Under the pieces are notes generated by a model, which had not been told where the DNA came from, did no database searches, and was given only the letters and a program-made list of their open reading frames with translations. This document shows, piece by piece, positions 1 to 13,290 of a DNA stretch of 64,000 nucleotides (the first letter of the stretch is position 1; each line of letters opens with the position of its first letter). The stretch spans positions 21,146-85,145 of the forward strand of contig JAOVVO010000330.1 of NCBI GenBank assembly GCA_028564675.1, written 5' to 3'. The DNA comes from Onchocerca lupi (taxonomy: Eukaryota; Nematoda; Chromadorea; Rhabditida; Onchocercidae). Both the position numbers and the translations under genes were made by a program.

Positions 1-1483
1 TGAAAACGGATATACACATATTGGATGAATGTTTACGTATGCTGATGCTTGTCATAAAACGTACCAAATTTGATAAATACCATACTAAGTAATTGTTAAA
101 TATTCTATTTAAGTGATTGTTGACAAATTCATCCCAAGAATGATTTGTTTAACTTTAATATCAATCGGAAAGTAGTATCGGTTCAGAAATATTAGACGAA
201 GAAATGAATGAAGTCGAAAATTACTGACAATCTAATCAGCAGAATGGATAAGAGGATTATTAAAGTTTTTTTTTTCTGATTGCTGATGACATGTCTCTTT
301 TTTCTGGCATCGTTTTTGACAGGTAATTTGTGGCGCATTAGGCATTCTTTTAAATGGGAAAATTTTTGTGCTATATATTTGCGTCATAATCCGATAAATC
401 CAGCAAATATCGTCAAATTTCATGATTTTATTTTATTTTTGAATCATTACAAAGTTTGGATTATCACGAATATCTTTCTTCATCCATAAAAAGTGGGAAG
501 TAAAGAAATTTGAGAAGTAATATCAGAAATAAGATTTTTCTTCATTTTTATTGCCTTTGATTTCTATATTATTTATTATTACAAATTTCTTTAGTGTTAA
601 TTCGAAATTTCACAATAATTCAAAGACATGCTCATGAAAGTTTACCATATTATCGATTGAAATAAGCAAATAATTGTTGCTTCAGTGAAAATTAATTACC
701 ATTAATGATCTCTTCTATAAAGCTCTTCCATCATAAAATTTACAAGCAATTACTCACAAGTCTTTAAGTGAAAACACTAAAGAAAAAGAATGAAACTTTT
801 CTTAGCGTTGCAATTAGTTCTGTGACTATGCATATGTAAAATTTGCCAAGTTTTATTTTTCTCTTTTCTTTCCATCCAAAAGCTTTGAGTATGCAACTAA
901 AATAAATTCTGAAAAACAAATTATTCGAATTTTATTCAGGCCTTAAGCTTAATTAGAAGCTACTTATTGTTTCTTTTGCAAGAGAAAAAATATATTTCTG
1001 TCCATATTTCGTGTTACTTGTTCACAATGAAGAAAAAATATTAAGTTGTTTCTGAAGAATTTATTAAAGTTTGTTGATAATAAATAACTTTAAGATTCAC
1101 CTAAAATGATATGAATATTTCTTCAATATTCACAAATCGTACCTGAAATTAAATTTTTTGATCTATCTGACATTAATACGTGATTTCATACGTAATAGTA
1201 TAGCATTAGATATTCGTAAACAGTTAATCGAAAAGTATATGTGACATCAAGGATGTAATTTAAATTGAAATATTTCAAATGTATAAAAAATATTGGATTA
1301 ATCACCAATAATCTACGCTTTGGACAATGAACAGGTGAATACTTTTCAAAATTTTAACTTTCTCTGAACATTTCGATTAATGAAGTGAAAAAAGATAATT
1401 TGGCACTTGAAATAGTTTAATGAATCTATTACGGATTAAATGAAATATATCCGCCATAATAAAAGATACTGAACAGGTGCATA
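1..1483. other. AT-rich DNA, no supported gene
   Basis: No multi-exon gene could be supported here. The only protein-like stretch is a short plus-strand frame at about 166-228 (acidic, ending EVENY then TGA). It could be the last exon of a gene lying left of the window, but no good acceptor precedes it. Confidence 0.5.
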
Positions 1484-1698
1484 CTTACGTTTATATCATT
1501 CTCCCCGAATTTCGTTATGCTTACGTTTACATCACTTTTCCGGAATTTCGTCATGCTTACATTTACATCATCTTTTCGAAATTTCATTAGGCTTACGTTT
1601 ATGTCACTTTTCCGGGATTTCGTTACTTACGTTTATGCCTCTCTTCCCGAATTTTGTTATGCCATACATTTACATCATTTTTCCGGAATTTCGTTATG
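1484..1698. repeat. 36-bp minisatellite, six copies
   Basis: Six head-to-tail copies start at 1484, 1520, 1556, 1592, 1626 and 1662. Four are 36 bp, one is 34 and one is 37. Each begins CTTACGTTTA or a close variant and contains a TTCCGGAATTTCG-like core. Thirty-six bp equals 12 codons, so an open frame runs through several copies on both strands. On the minus strand the repeated peptide has the pattern TKFRKSDVNVS. Confidence 0.9.
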
Positions 1699-1785
1699 GC
1701 TATTAATCCGATCGAAAAGGATAGTATGTGTTTGATAAATGATGCAATTATTTATTGAACAATTGCATCACCTTTCCCATATCTT

Positions 1786-2215
1786 TTATCCCATGATGTC
1801 ATCCGTTAGAGACGGAATACTATGAAAGCTTGCTTCCTTATCAGTAATCCTGATAGCCTGTTGCCTATCTCTTCCTCACCTAGCCATTTGTGCTTGCTGA
1901 CTTGTCACCTTCTCCCTTATGCTTCTTTCCTTTTTATGCAAATTCAATTCCAGAATCATTTCTCCTATTTTTTCCATCCTTTCTCTCTCTCCTATAATAT
2001 CTTCGTTTGTTTGTCCTATTTTGCTTCACTCTTGCACTCATCGATTTCTTTCCACTTTATTTTCAAGAATACTATTTAGTGCTACAAGCAATTCGCTAAA
2101 TGTTTCGAATATCTTACCATTTGATATTTTGATAAAATCATCAAATACCTTAGAATATTTAAATTTAAATCAAATTATTTCTTTCTTATCTATCTCTTTC
2201 TATCGTCCGATAATT
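1786..2215 (-). pseudogene. decayed coiled-coil-like coding frame
   Basis: One minus-strand frame from about 2215 down to a TAA at 1786-1788 reads as continuous protein apart from in-frame stops, and every stop I found inside it is TGA. Segments include FETFSELLVALNSILEN and a Lys/Glu/Arg/Gln-rich helix-like part ending QQAQMAR. It lies directly upstream, on the same strand, of the 12-codon repeat array at 1484-1698, so the two may be one dead gene. A retroelement gag is one possibility but no diagnostic motif is present. Caution: the plus strand here is pyrimidine-rich, which by itself produces charged minus-strand frames. Confidence 0.35.
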
Positions 2216-2344
2216 AGTTTTGTTTGAAAATTTATAATTTTTGAATGTCAGTAATTCGGAAAATATTTAAATTTAAAACTATTTTCCCATTTTCTCTTAC
2301 ATCTTTCTTCTATCGATAATTATTGACATCTTTTGATAACTAAC

Positions 2345-2346
<2 letters not shown>

Positions 2347-2376
<30 letters not shown>
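2347..2376. repeat. poly-T, 30 bases
   Basis: Uninterrupted run of T; length is likely unstable between individuals and assemblies. Confidence 0.95.
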
Positions 2377-2377
<1 letters not shown>

Positions 2378-3471
2378 AATATCAATGAATAGTTTGCAAT
2401 TTGATAAACTTTTTCGGTGATGTATGGCATATTTAAGTCGTGTCGTTTTCATTATGAAAATGAAAAAAGAAAGTGCAAACGAGAGAAAAGGGACAATTGC
2501 TTTATGTTTGATAATTGGAATTCTCATTTTTTGCATTTCTTCATTTTTAAAGATCAAAGAACAAAATTCATGAATGGTATTATTAGTTTTTCTTGATTGT
2601 AACTCTTTTCTTTGACCTATTTAAACTCACAAATCTTCTTCTCTGATAATATCTCAATTTGTCATATTCATTTCAAATTTACAACTTTTATTTCTATTCA
2701 TAATGTACATATATTTTCATTTTTTCCTATTAAATTCCAGCTGAAATTCTAAGTTTTACTTTGCAGTATATTATCAAAGAAATGTACTTTTACTATTTAT
2801 TATTGGCATCATTTATCACTTCCGTCTTTTTATTGAATTTTTAAATTTTTTCTCATTACATATACATATATAAGTTGCCATCATTTTATAATATCAAGTA
2901 ATCCAGAAATTTCCATCGATTTTTGTTTCTTCTTATCCTTCAGCTCATCGTATTGGAATAAATATATAATTTCTTTCCGCTCCAATAATTTTTCTCAAAG
3001 GACTGAATTCAAAAAATTTTCTTTTCAACGTGCAAAGGAAAATAAATATTACTTAGGATGTTAATTGATAAGAAAACGATTAACTTCGTTGCAATTATTT
3101 TTGATCTTCCGCTAGTGATCAAGATATCAAATAATCGACTGAATATTCTTGAATTTTTTGACATAAAAATGAAGCTTTCGAGTAAGTTTGGAGAATTTTT
3201 TTGTGTTATTGTTGAATTACTTTTTGCTAATAATTTCATTTGGAAAAGAAAAAATTGCATAAAGTTGAAGAGTATGCAATAGAATAGCAAAAACTTTCTT
3301 CCAAATTTCTAACAATTTATTATATCTGAACTTTAACCTGTTCCATCCTAAATCTTTACAGATTCCGAATAATACTATCCAAAAAATCTCAATTTCTAAA
3401 TCTAGAAATTCACAATTACGCACTTTTTTTATTTCTTGAAAAAAAAAAAGGAAAGAAAAGGAAAAGAGGTT
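2377..3471. other. AT-rich DNA, nothing recognised
   Basis: Only low-complexity open frames occur. No splice-bounded coding stretch or structured repeat was found. Confidence 0.5.
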
Positions 3472-3728
3472 GCAGTCTATTCTCGGCAGGTTTTGATATG
3501 CAACCTGTTCCCGGAAAATTCTGATATGTAACCTATTCCTGAAAGATTTTAATTTGCGACCTTTCTCTGAAAAGTTTCGATATGCATCCATTTATGGAAA
3601 GTTTTGATACGAAACTTAGTCCCAACCTACTGCTGGAAGATTTTTGGTATGCAACTATTGCTGGAGGATTTTCAGATCAACCTATTTCCGGGAGATTTTG
3701 ATTTCTAACCTATTCTGGACGGTTTTAG
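3472..3728. repeat. 28-bp minisatellite, about nine copies
   Basis: Copies start at 3472, 3500, 3528, 3556, 3584, 3611, 3651, 3678 and 3705. The first four are exactly 28 bp, the fifth is 27, and the sixth is an enlarged 40-bp copy. The unit has the form GCAACCTATTCCYGGAARRTT followed by TTGATAT. Twenty-eight is not a multiple of three, so the long minus-strand frame over this region is a repeat by-product. Confidence 0.85.
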
Positions 3729-4105
3729 TCGAACTGCATGCTAACAACCTGTAAAACAATCTGGAAACATAATAATAGCTTAAAAAATGGTAAACTGAAT
3801 GAGATAATTCAATAGTTATTATTATGATACTACATGCGAAATGCAAAGATTAGCAATATTTCCGATTTTTAACTGAATACCACCGGAATCCTTTTGTCCG
3901 GTATCTATTCTTCATAGTTTGCTTTCGAATAATATCTGATTATTTTGTTTAATTTAGTAGAAATAATAGAAATATAGCACTATTATTCTTCAGTGCAATC
4001 AAAGAAAGGGATAAATAATCCAAGGATGCTAAATTTTAATGAAAGTTTAAGCTGTAAATAAATTTTATGAGAAGCTATTTTAAATGTTTTCCCTTTCAAA
4101 TGTTG

Positions 4106-4158
4106 TCATTATCATCATCATCATTGCCATCATCATCATTATCATTATCATCATCATT
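4106..4158. repeat. (ATC)n microsatellite, interrupted
   Basis: Tandem ATC/ATT triplets with a TTGCC interruption near 4125. Confidence 0.85.
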
Positions 4159-5574
4159 TAGAAACTACTTTTAGCTCATTACTAATATCTCATCTATTGA
4201 TTTTCGCTAAATTTCCTCTTAGTGATGTAATATATTATCTAAGGATGATATATTTCAATGGAAATTTAAGCCGTAAGTTTTACAACCAAAACATCAATTT
4301 TGCTGCTTTAGTGTCATATATTTGCTCAATTTTTGCTTGTTTGATATGCAAATGATGAGATTTACTAAATGATCCGGTTTTTTGAATGTAGAGGGAAATG
4401 TATAGCTATAACCGGACTTACACTAATATACTTCTAAGCCTTCTAAAAAAGAGATTCCAGATGTTAATTGTTTGAATAATTTCATTTGTTTCATATGTTG
4501 ATTAGATTTGTTGATTATGTCGGATGTTTTGTATTTGCTATATAATATTTACTGCTATTTGTTCTATTTAATCAAAGTTTAAACGAAAAAAAAAAGAAAA
4601 AACTGATCTGATAGTTTAATCGAACCAAAAGTTTATTTAAATCAATATTTGCTCTTTTATGCCTTTTTTTTAAAACAGTCTTTATTTTGATCCTATCTAA
4701 CCATCGGTATTACATATCAGAAAAAGATAATTTATGAAAAAAAAAAGATGAATTATCAGAAAGAATGATAAAAATTTCGCAGGTAAATTTATTCATGTAG
4801 CAAATTAAAGCGGATTAAAACTAATGAAAACTGGAAAGAAAAAAAATGGATAAGGTTCGATAGATTAAATTAAATTAGTAGGAAAAAGATTTTTTTAATT
4901 TTTGGTGAGCAGAATGCATTTCATATTAGAATTAATGAAACTGAATTATAATTTGAGCTCATATAATTTGAAATTAATCTTAGAATTGAATTTAAATTCA
5001 GCCTATTGAAAACTCTTGCATATATTTGATGTGATTGCACGCATATTTTATATAATTTCAACGAAAAAAAATTTCAAGGAGTAAAACAACAATCTAGGAG
5101 AATTGATTAACAGAACAATTTTACTAGGCTATTTCGGAATCGTTGTTTTTTATAAGTTTTATATGGCTTTTTTGCAATTTCGATGTACTTTTGCTCTTTT
5201 TGTCCTTTTTTTTTTTTTTTTTTCAATTTTCAAACTTTGTTAGCCAACTTTTTTCTCAGCTACTTTACTTCTTTATTCTCAACTACTTTGCACAGCTATA
5301 CCTACTTTCTTATTAAAAAATTGTTCTTTTTTCTGGCAATTGGTTTTTTTTCTTTTTTCCAAACAAAAACTTTTCATGAAAAAAATTTTTTTTGCATTTT
5401 TGCTACTGTTTACTTTTTTGCTGCTCCATATGCTTCTATCAATTTTTATCATGAAACTTTTTTTTTTTTTTTTTTAAATTTAATCCTATTATTATGATAT
5501 CTATTATTATATAATTTTTTTTGTTTTTTTTTTTTAGAAATTTTAATAATAGGAATTTCCATTTGTAAATAGAA

Positions 5575-5905
5575 TTCATATCATTAAATTTTTCTTAATA
5601 ATTAATTTTTTATATAACTTATCAGTCTTTTTTGATGAATAATAATTTTTGATAATTTAAGGCAAATTTAACAAGTTAGAATTAGAATTGAATAAAGTTA
5701 AAACTCAACGCTATAATTAATCTTTCATATCGAGAGTTTTTAGTCTATTTTTTTGTTTCTTTTTTTTCGATAATTTTTCACATAATTTATTCATCTGTTT
5801 TTGGATAATAATAATTTTTGGTTGTTCAGGTAAATTTAACAAGTTAAAATTAGGATTAAATAAGGTCAAAGTTTAAAGTTGTAATTAATCTTTCTTATAT
5901 GGAAA
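5575..5905. repeat. diverged direct duplication, about 180 bp apart
   Basis: The stretch around 5640-5730 (AATAATTTTTGATAATTTAA, then AAATTTAACAAGTTAGAATT) recurs at about 5807-5900 (AATAATTTTTGGTTGTTCAG, then AAATTTAACAAGTTAAAATT). Both copies end in a TAATTAATCTTTC block. Confidence 0.6.
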
Positions 5906-7544
5906 GAAATTTCATAGCCATTTCGTTTTTTTGTTCTTTTATTTTGTTTTTGTTGAAAGCATTTATTTCATGATATTTTATATCCATTCTTTAATGAAAA
6001 ATGCTAAAAGTACTCCGTGGACATTTGATATATCATATTTGTCACTTATTATGGTCCAATAATTTGCTTCCATTCATTTAAATATTGATTGACGGAAGAT
6101 GTCGCATGTTGCCAACCATTTATTTACTACATTTATATATTTCAATTTCATATTCATTTTTTCAAAGGGATTTCGTCTTTTTTCCATCAATTTATCAGTG
6201 CATTTAGGAAAAGATTTTAGTCCTCCTATTCTCGAAATACATTATCAATCATTCAAACAACGATGATTTTGAAAACAAATGAAACAAAGTTTCATTTAAT
6301 TTCATTCATTATTATTTCACTGAAATATTTTCTTTTTAATTTCTTTATTTATTTTTGTCATTAATTTAATTGTTTATTTGCTTCATCGTTTTAATTGTTC
6401 ATCTTTCATTTCAATAGTTTTTCTTAATTTATTTCAGTTTGTAGTAAATTTTCAGTAGCAATCATTTTCCTATTCATTAAATTAAAAATAAATTTTTTAA
6501 ATTGCCAATGATTCGAACAAAACAGTTCAATCATTTTTCTTAATATCATTAACATTAAAAGTAACGATCGAAAATGACATTTAGCTATTAAAATGAAGAA
6601 AATAGGAACAAATGAGGCTTATAAATTGTTTATCATAAAAATAGATTTCAAGGATAAAAAATTTGGAACAATTAAACTGAAACTAAAGTTACTGTTTGTT
6701 TCATATTCAATTTCCTGAAATTGCTTTTTCTTCCAAGCTAACAGTAATAATGAAAACAATAAAATGAATAAAACAAACGTTAAAGCAATAAAAATGTAAA
6801 TAAGACGAAACAATATTAAATGAAATTTTCTAAAATGAAGATTTTCATCTTTTTTATTTCGTTCGCTAAAAAAATTATGAAAAGGAGTTTTTTTTGAAGA
6901 AAGATCAGTTTTTTTCTCAAACAAATTCGGTAATGAGAAATTTGAATATTAAAATATCGATGAAGATTGATGCTATCTCCGATAAAGTCAGTCTTTCTTC
7001 GCATCTCTTTTTTTCCATCCAAAAATGTCGTAATTCAGATGAACAAAGGTCATACACATACCGTGCCATAAAGATAGATGTCACTGATAAAGTGATAAGA
7101 TATCTAATAAGTTGACGATTTGGTTTATTTGCAACTAATATGAAATGGCTTGGTCATGGTCATCAAATATAAATTATTACAGTATATCACGAGCATTTTT
7201 AAATATTTTTAAATATTCGTATTGATAATTATTTCTTCAATTATTTAAATATAATTATTAAGTAATCATGATTTGCTAATAATCGTATTGTTAATTAATG
7301 TCTCATAAAAAAGACGGAGATATTTATAACTTTTATTCAGCCAATATTTGCAAGGTTTTGAAAAAACCTTTTTTTAACCTTTTTTTTACCTTCTTTACTC
7401 CCGATTCAAATTTTTCTTTTTTTTATTTTGCTAATGATTAGAGCATGGATAATATAATTTTTCTTATATTTATTAAATTTATTCATTTCTTAATTACTTT
7501 CAGGAATCAATTATTCGCTAGCGTGACACGTTTATTTCAATCCT

Positions 7545-7573
7545 ATTCTCTCTCTCTCTCTCTCCCTCTCTCT
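7545..7573. repeat. (CT)n microsatellite
   Basis: Tandem CT with one CCC interruption. Confidence 0.9.
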
Positions 7574-9989
7574 TATCATGAATAAAACATTTTAAATTTA
7601 ATCAATAGATGTTAAAACTAATTTATTGTTGAACAATTTATCATCTGTTACTAATCATTTCTTAATATTATCTCTGTTGTAGGATTGAATTGAAGTATAT
7701 GTAAACAAGTATACTTTGTTAACATCCTTTTACGTCTAACTTTCGAATTACTTTGTAAACCTTATTTCGAAGGATGGATGACTTACAGATTTATTCTAGC
7801 AATGTATAATTTCTTTTTTTGATTTATATTTCTTTTTTGCTTTTTGTCTTTCTTGTCTCTTAGTTCTCGTTATCACATTATGATAAATGATTAGAATCGA
7901 TGATCTTTTGTTACACTACTTTTTATCAAGTATGAACTGTAAATTTAATCAATTCATTTTTTCTATTTTAATGGAAAATATCGGCAAACGGATAATTGGC
8001 ATGGATTTTCCACTTCAATGAATTAATTTGCACCCGAATTGTTAATGCTAGTTTTGGAGTTCAAATCGAATAATTGGAATTATAAATTTGTCATCAATTA
8101 CTCAAATGTATTTATTACAGTCTCCGTCCCTATTTTAATCCAGTTTATATTCCATTCCCATTACTAATCATGAGAATAATTATTTTTTTTGAAATTATAA
8201 ATTTTGTCTCTGCTCATATTTTTCACTTTTTTTCTTTCTCTCTTTCTTCATCCGTTCATATCTATTCTAATAAAATTTTTTCCCATTCAAATTTATTCAG
8301 TTGCCAAATTATTTATACTGTATTTATTTTAAAAATGCCCTTAAATTTCTGCTCTTCAATTTCGAAATTATCATACATTTGCCAACAAAAAATTATCACT
8401 GGGTGTAGTTGAGAAATGATAATTCGTTTATTAGTAATTAAAACGGTACTCTTAAGAAGATTAAAACTTCGAAAGATACAGGTCCGTTTTCTTTTTTTCC
8501 TTTTCAGAAAGCGGGAACATCGGGTAAAATTCGTTACGGTAGTATTTGGAAAAGTCTAAATCATTCTTTTTTAATCGGCATAAATCACTGTCTATGTTCG
8601 TTCTTATTTTTACGCATCTCTTCATGTAAAAAAGAATTTTTTTTTCGGAAAAATTTTGTTCATTAAACTAATCTGATAAATAGTTTGAAGATGGTTTCTT
8701 AATTTCAACGTGTTTATGTGCATCGTTGAATATTCGGCATATCCTAAGAAATCCAAGAAAAAATTGATTTTTAGTCTTAACACTTTCAGAAAACTAAGAA
8801 ACTAATGCCAAAAAATAATCAGACTAAACTGAAAACTTAAGCTATCTCAAATCTTCCAGAAAACAAACGAAAATTAGCTTAAATTGATTGGTAGACTAGA
8901 TTTTAGGAACTGATAAACAAGTAGTTTAACTATTATTTACACCAATTTTCATCTTTAAATATTAACAGTAATAATTGTGTAACATTATTTTTACGTTACT
9001 TCTTCACGTAAGAAAAAATTTTGTTCGGAAGAAGTTTTACTTATTTAATTAAAAATTTGACGGCGGCCTTTCATGACTTTCAAAACGTTAATTGCTATAC
9101 TTTCCAACCATTCTATATCATTTTTTTTAACTTATCGATAATATTTAATCAATGATAAGTAAACTAAAATGGTTGAACATCTGTTTTACTTGAGATATTT
9201 CATGATAAAACTCATGTTAAGGATATATCTAAATTATCATTATGTTATAATTGAACAGATTCATTCGACGATTCTGATAGGAAAGCTTTTTCATCATTTC
9301 CAGTAAGACATTTCTTGATTTCAAGCTTAAAATCACTTGGGAATAAATCATATTTCTGCAATTTTTCAAAAGAAAAAAAAAAGAGTGAAATGAAGCAAAA
9401 AAAAGTTGGAACATTGAAATGAAGACAAGAAAACAACTGTTTCGCTTAAAACACAGTACTTTCCCAACTTTCAGAAATTTCAAAAAAAAAAAAAGCTTAA
9501 ATATTTTCGTACATATTTTACATAATTCATTAATGTTTGTTAATTGTAACTTTCTTTTTTCGAAACCTTCCATCTAAGCTACAGGAAAGAGCTTCTTATG
9601 TTCTATTTTGATCTTTCCGAATTCGATTTATCAATCTGTTCAACTGTTCTATTCCGCTTTACCCATCCATCATTTTTCTTAACTGTCAATAATTTGAACT
9701 GTCTCTTTCGAATTTTTTACATTAATATTTGCAAACTTTTAGATTTAGATATATGTAAATGGACATTAGAATCGAATTATGTCGCTTAATTGTTCCATTA
9801 ATTGATTGTTTCATTTTGATTTGCTCCGTAGAATTATTTCGAAACGCATTTCATCATATTTATTACACTCCTCAATTTTTTGTCAACTCAACTTTCCCAA
9901 ATTGAATTGAAATGATGCATACCTACTTCTTCAACCATTCCAACTCTGTGAATCATACAGAAAAATAACAAAATTATTTACCGATTTTA

Positions 9990-10395
9990 ACTCCCTTTTT
10001 TTCCGAAATACTGAGTGACCACTCAGTGATGTGTGATGATCTATTTTTCAAAATCATGAATTGTTCAATTCTCATCGTTATGAGGTCTTTTCAGATTCTT
10101 TCTTCAATTTCTTGTCAATGGGTTAAAACATTTGTTCTGAAGACTCCTTTCATTTCTTTCTGTCTCTTTCCCTTTCTTCTCATCATCTTTTGTGGAATTT
10201 TATTGATAACAGCCATGAAATTTGCCAAATCTTCTCTCACTCTTTGTGTCTTTTTCAACAAATTTCATTAAATTTCCTCTATTACCGGTAAGCATTTTTC
10301 TTCGAATCATATCCGAATAATTCTCAATGATTTATGACCTTTTCATAGCCTTTTTCTTCAATTCTAATCTCAAAACAATTCATTACATTTGCATT
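9990..10395 (-). pseudogene. decayed charged coding-like frame
   Basis: Reading the minus strand from about 10395 downwards gives a protein-like run (IENYSDMIRRKMLTGNRGN) up to a point near 10235. The open frame then shifts by one base and continues (DLANFMAVINKIPQKMM, then QEIEERI) with two TGA stops. It has the same order of parts as the relic at 1786-2215: a short hydrophobic helix, then a Lys/Arg/Glu-rich segment. The long plus-strand frame at 10026-10271 is its antisense shadow. Identity is unknown. The pyrimidine-rich strand bias lowers confidence. Confidence 0.3.
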
Positions 10396-12611
10396 CATTT
10401 TTGTCTTTTATGATTATTATTATTTCGAAATTTTAGGAATTCATCAATAGAATTTTGATTAAAGTTTACTGATCATTTTCTTCAAATACTTATCTTTTTC
10501 ATTTCCCACATAGTCTTCTGTTATCTATTTTTTACAGGTTCACTGATTATACGGGAATTTTTCAATTATTTAAAATTAAATTTGCATTATAATCTGTAAA
10601 TTTAAATTCTAATAATTTTACCGAACTCATCATTATGATATTTCGTCCAATTTCTTATTGCTTAATTTGCAAAGTTTAAAATTGATGTGTAAGAATTTTT
10701 AGAATCCTAAGAAATTGTAAAGATTTCAAAAACAGAAATAAATCTCTTTTATTTCCATTTCTATTGATCTAATTAAATCTGTTCCTCTCGCTTCTTCTCC
10801 TATTGAAAAAAATACATACATTTCCAAAAATTAATGCATAAAGATAGGATATATTATTATCTTTTCAATTTATACACTAGATTTATTTGAAAGAAGCATT
10901 TATTTATTGATTTCATTACCATCCTAAAAATCCCTTATATGTAACAAATATGATGACAGCACAATAAATCATCACATTTACTTTTTTTCCCAACTTTTTT
11001 TGTCAGTTGAATAGTCATTTAGCTTCATAGACATTTATCGACATTTGCGACAAACTCATTTCTATTATTTTTCTCTTTTTTATCTTTTATACAATCCATA
11101 TTAAAAAAAATATCAATATCAAATCTGTTTATTTCAAGAAATGCCACTGTTTATCTTTTCCTAAATGTTCATTAATTATAGAATTTCATCAGTCATAGGA
11201 TTTATCATTCATCACTGAAATTTCAATTTGAAAAAAATGCCCGGAATGTGTTTATGTTTGATTATTCATTTCAGTTTAAATCACTGTATATTCAAATGAT
11301 ATATATAAATATTTCACTTTTATAAATTGATCAGATGCATAAAAAACAAAGCATGACTAAGTTATTTAAATATTTTAGAATCTAAAAAATTCTTCAAAAA
11401 ATGCACCTGTTGAGTAAATAAAATTTCTTCTTTTTCTTTCATTTATTTTGGCATTGTTTTACCCTTGTCTGCTTATCCTTTTAAATTTATTGCATAATAA
11501 TATAATTACTGATTATAATTTAAATATGCAATAATATATGATATATGAAAAAATTAAAAGTCTGAATGATGAATATATATTTAAATAATGCAATTATAAT
11601 ACAGAAAATATGAATATTATATCTGTAAGTATATTTCATTTATAACAGTACTCAAAAACTCTTTATTCATTTAGATATCATGGCTAGGATATCCTGCTTT
11701 CGGAATATTTGATAGAATAGGAATAATGCTATATCTATTTTATTCTCTAATTACCATTTCGAATATTTATATTTTGTCATGAATTCTTTTTTTTTTTATG
11801 AATATTTTTTAATGAGTGTTGCAGAAACTGGAATCAAAAATACAGTCACGGAGTATGGCTCGGAATGGATTGTTCAAGTAGTAACAGTTTTGATAAACGT
11901 CTTGCTCCTCATACATCTGTTCATCTTTTTTTTCTATATAATCTAATTTCTATATCTTGTTTCCATTCTGTTTTCATGCAATCTTTCCATCCTTACTCAT
12001 ATTCAAGTAAGTATTCGAATTATCTCTTAAACGGTTCTTTCTTGAGAATTTAATTAAGGTGCCACATTTAGATGTTCTTGGAAATTCTAAATTAATTCCA
12101 AAGTGCCATATTTACAGTATATTTAAATGCTCCTGGAAAATCCCAGTCTTCTTAAATAATTTCTTAAAAAAAATAAATAAGAATTCGCAAATAAGCTTAC
12201 TTCTGATCATATTCTTGCTCTTTTAGCAGTTGAACCAGTTAAGCGATGAGACAGAATAATAATGATGGATGAATTTTATCTTTCACTTTTTTTTCGCACT
12301 GATTAAGACAATCACGTATATTTGACGTATGAAAGACAATCATCCATTTCCTTTTCTTTTTTTCCGATTTAATTATCATTATAGATGTACTTACAATTTT
12401 TGAAATTTTGAACATACGAGAAAAAAATTTCAATGATTCACTGCATTTGTCTGCTAGGTTAATGAATAGTGCGAAGCTAATAGAAAAATCGTTTTTTCTT
12501 TTTCCTTTCGTGTTAAAAATGAGAGGAAAGTGTAAATGTACAAAACGGGTTTCTTTCTTGACACCAAAAATTTTCTAAATATCATTTACAATGTGACAAC
12601 ATTTGCCTTAC
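10396..12611. other. AT-rich DNA, no supported gene
   Basis: There are no splice-bounded coding stretches. One plus-strand frame at about 11823-11943 follows a GTTGCAG acceptor-like site and turns hydrophobic (WIVQVVTVLINVLLL). It is too short to call. Confidence 0.4.
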
Positions 12612-13290
12612 CTGTTTGTAATTGCTCAACTCAGATCAGATATGTATTTTATAACCGAATTTGTGGCAGATAATTCGTCTAATTTTGGAACTTTCTTCTA
12701 TTCTAGCTTGGTACAATTTTCCCAGTCATTTGGTTTGATTGTTACCAGTTTGTTTGCATATATTTTTTCCTATCGATTAGCTTAGATTGTTGATGTAATT
12801 AGATGTAAGCATATGTTTGGGCATTTCCTGAAAAAGTACTTTTTTTTAGCTTTCACTTTTTTTCTGACACCAAAATTATTTGCCACTTGTACCTTGCCCC
12901 CTCGCGTCTCTTTATCGATCAGTTTCTACTATTTTCATGAATACTTTCTTTTCTAATGTTACTATTGTATCCAAAAGAGCGAATACGCTTCTTAAGTGAA
13001 AAGTTTACGTGAAATTAGCAAATTTATATGAAATAACTGGATAAATCCCATCGCTTAATCTTGCTCTCTTCATTTAAGATATCTAATTTTTATCCAGTTC
13101 TTGCCAAACTATATTTAGTCACTTACACACCCTAAATTTGATAATAGAAGTCTCAGATGATCTAAAATCCCCATAAATAGTTTATTACTACGCGCCAATC
13201 TGCATTCGTATTATTCTGGAGAATGCGAACTCGGCGGTACTTCCTGTTCCCTCATTTTTAATCTTACTATGATTCGTAAACCAAAGATTT
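12612..13290 (-). pseudogene. broken coding-like stretch
   Basis: Three consecutive minus-strand blocks read as protein of balanced composition with scattered stops. At about 13285-13060 the block contains EGTGSTAEFAFSRIIRMQIG. At about 13005-12795 it contains KKRIRSFGYNSNIRKESIHE, interrupted by two TGA. At about 12760-12612 it contains VTIKPNDWENCTKLE and KVPKLDELSATNSVIKYI, and it ends in a donor-like AACAG/GTAAGG. A dead gene, transposon remnant or old bacterial (Wolbachia-type) nuclear insert would all fit. No family was recognised. Confidence 0.3.

Larger units (their letters stand above)
3729..9980. other. 6-kb gene-poor stretch
   Basis: It holds a trinucleotide (ATC)n tract at about 4106-4158, a CT-rich microsatellite at 7545-7573, many T runs and a diverged duplication at about 5575-5905. 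Open frames here are T-rich and carry no domain. A minus-strand frame at 9229-9573 starts with an ATG right after an AG (first residues MEGFEKRKLQ) but becomes low-complexity Phe-rich. I do not accept it as a gene. Confidence 0.45.

Noticed and set aside
1822..2227. Plus-strand Ser/Phe/Leu-rich ORFs
   Set aside because: They are antisense shadows of the more protein-like minus-strand frame.
3217..3591. 124-codon minus-strand ORF
   Set aside because: Much of it is the 28-bp minisatellite read through in changing frames, and the rest is low complexity.
5183..5497. 104-codon plus-strand Phe-rich ORF
   Set aside because: It is a by-product of poly-T tracts, with no domain or splice context.
6619..6924. 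101-codon minus-strand ORF with one hydrophobic span
   Set aside because: It has no ATG, no acceptor and AT-driven composition. ORFs of this length are expected by chance in 64 kb of T-rich DNA.
9229..9573. 114-codon minus-strand ORF starting right after an AG
   Set aside because: The first 25 residues look plausible but the rest is a Phe/Lys-rich run with no domain. Not enough support for a gene.
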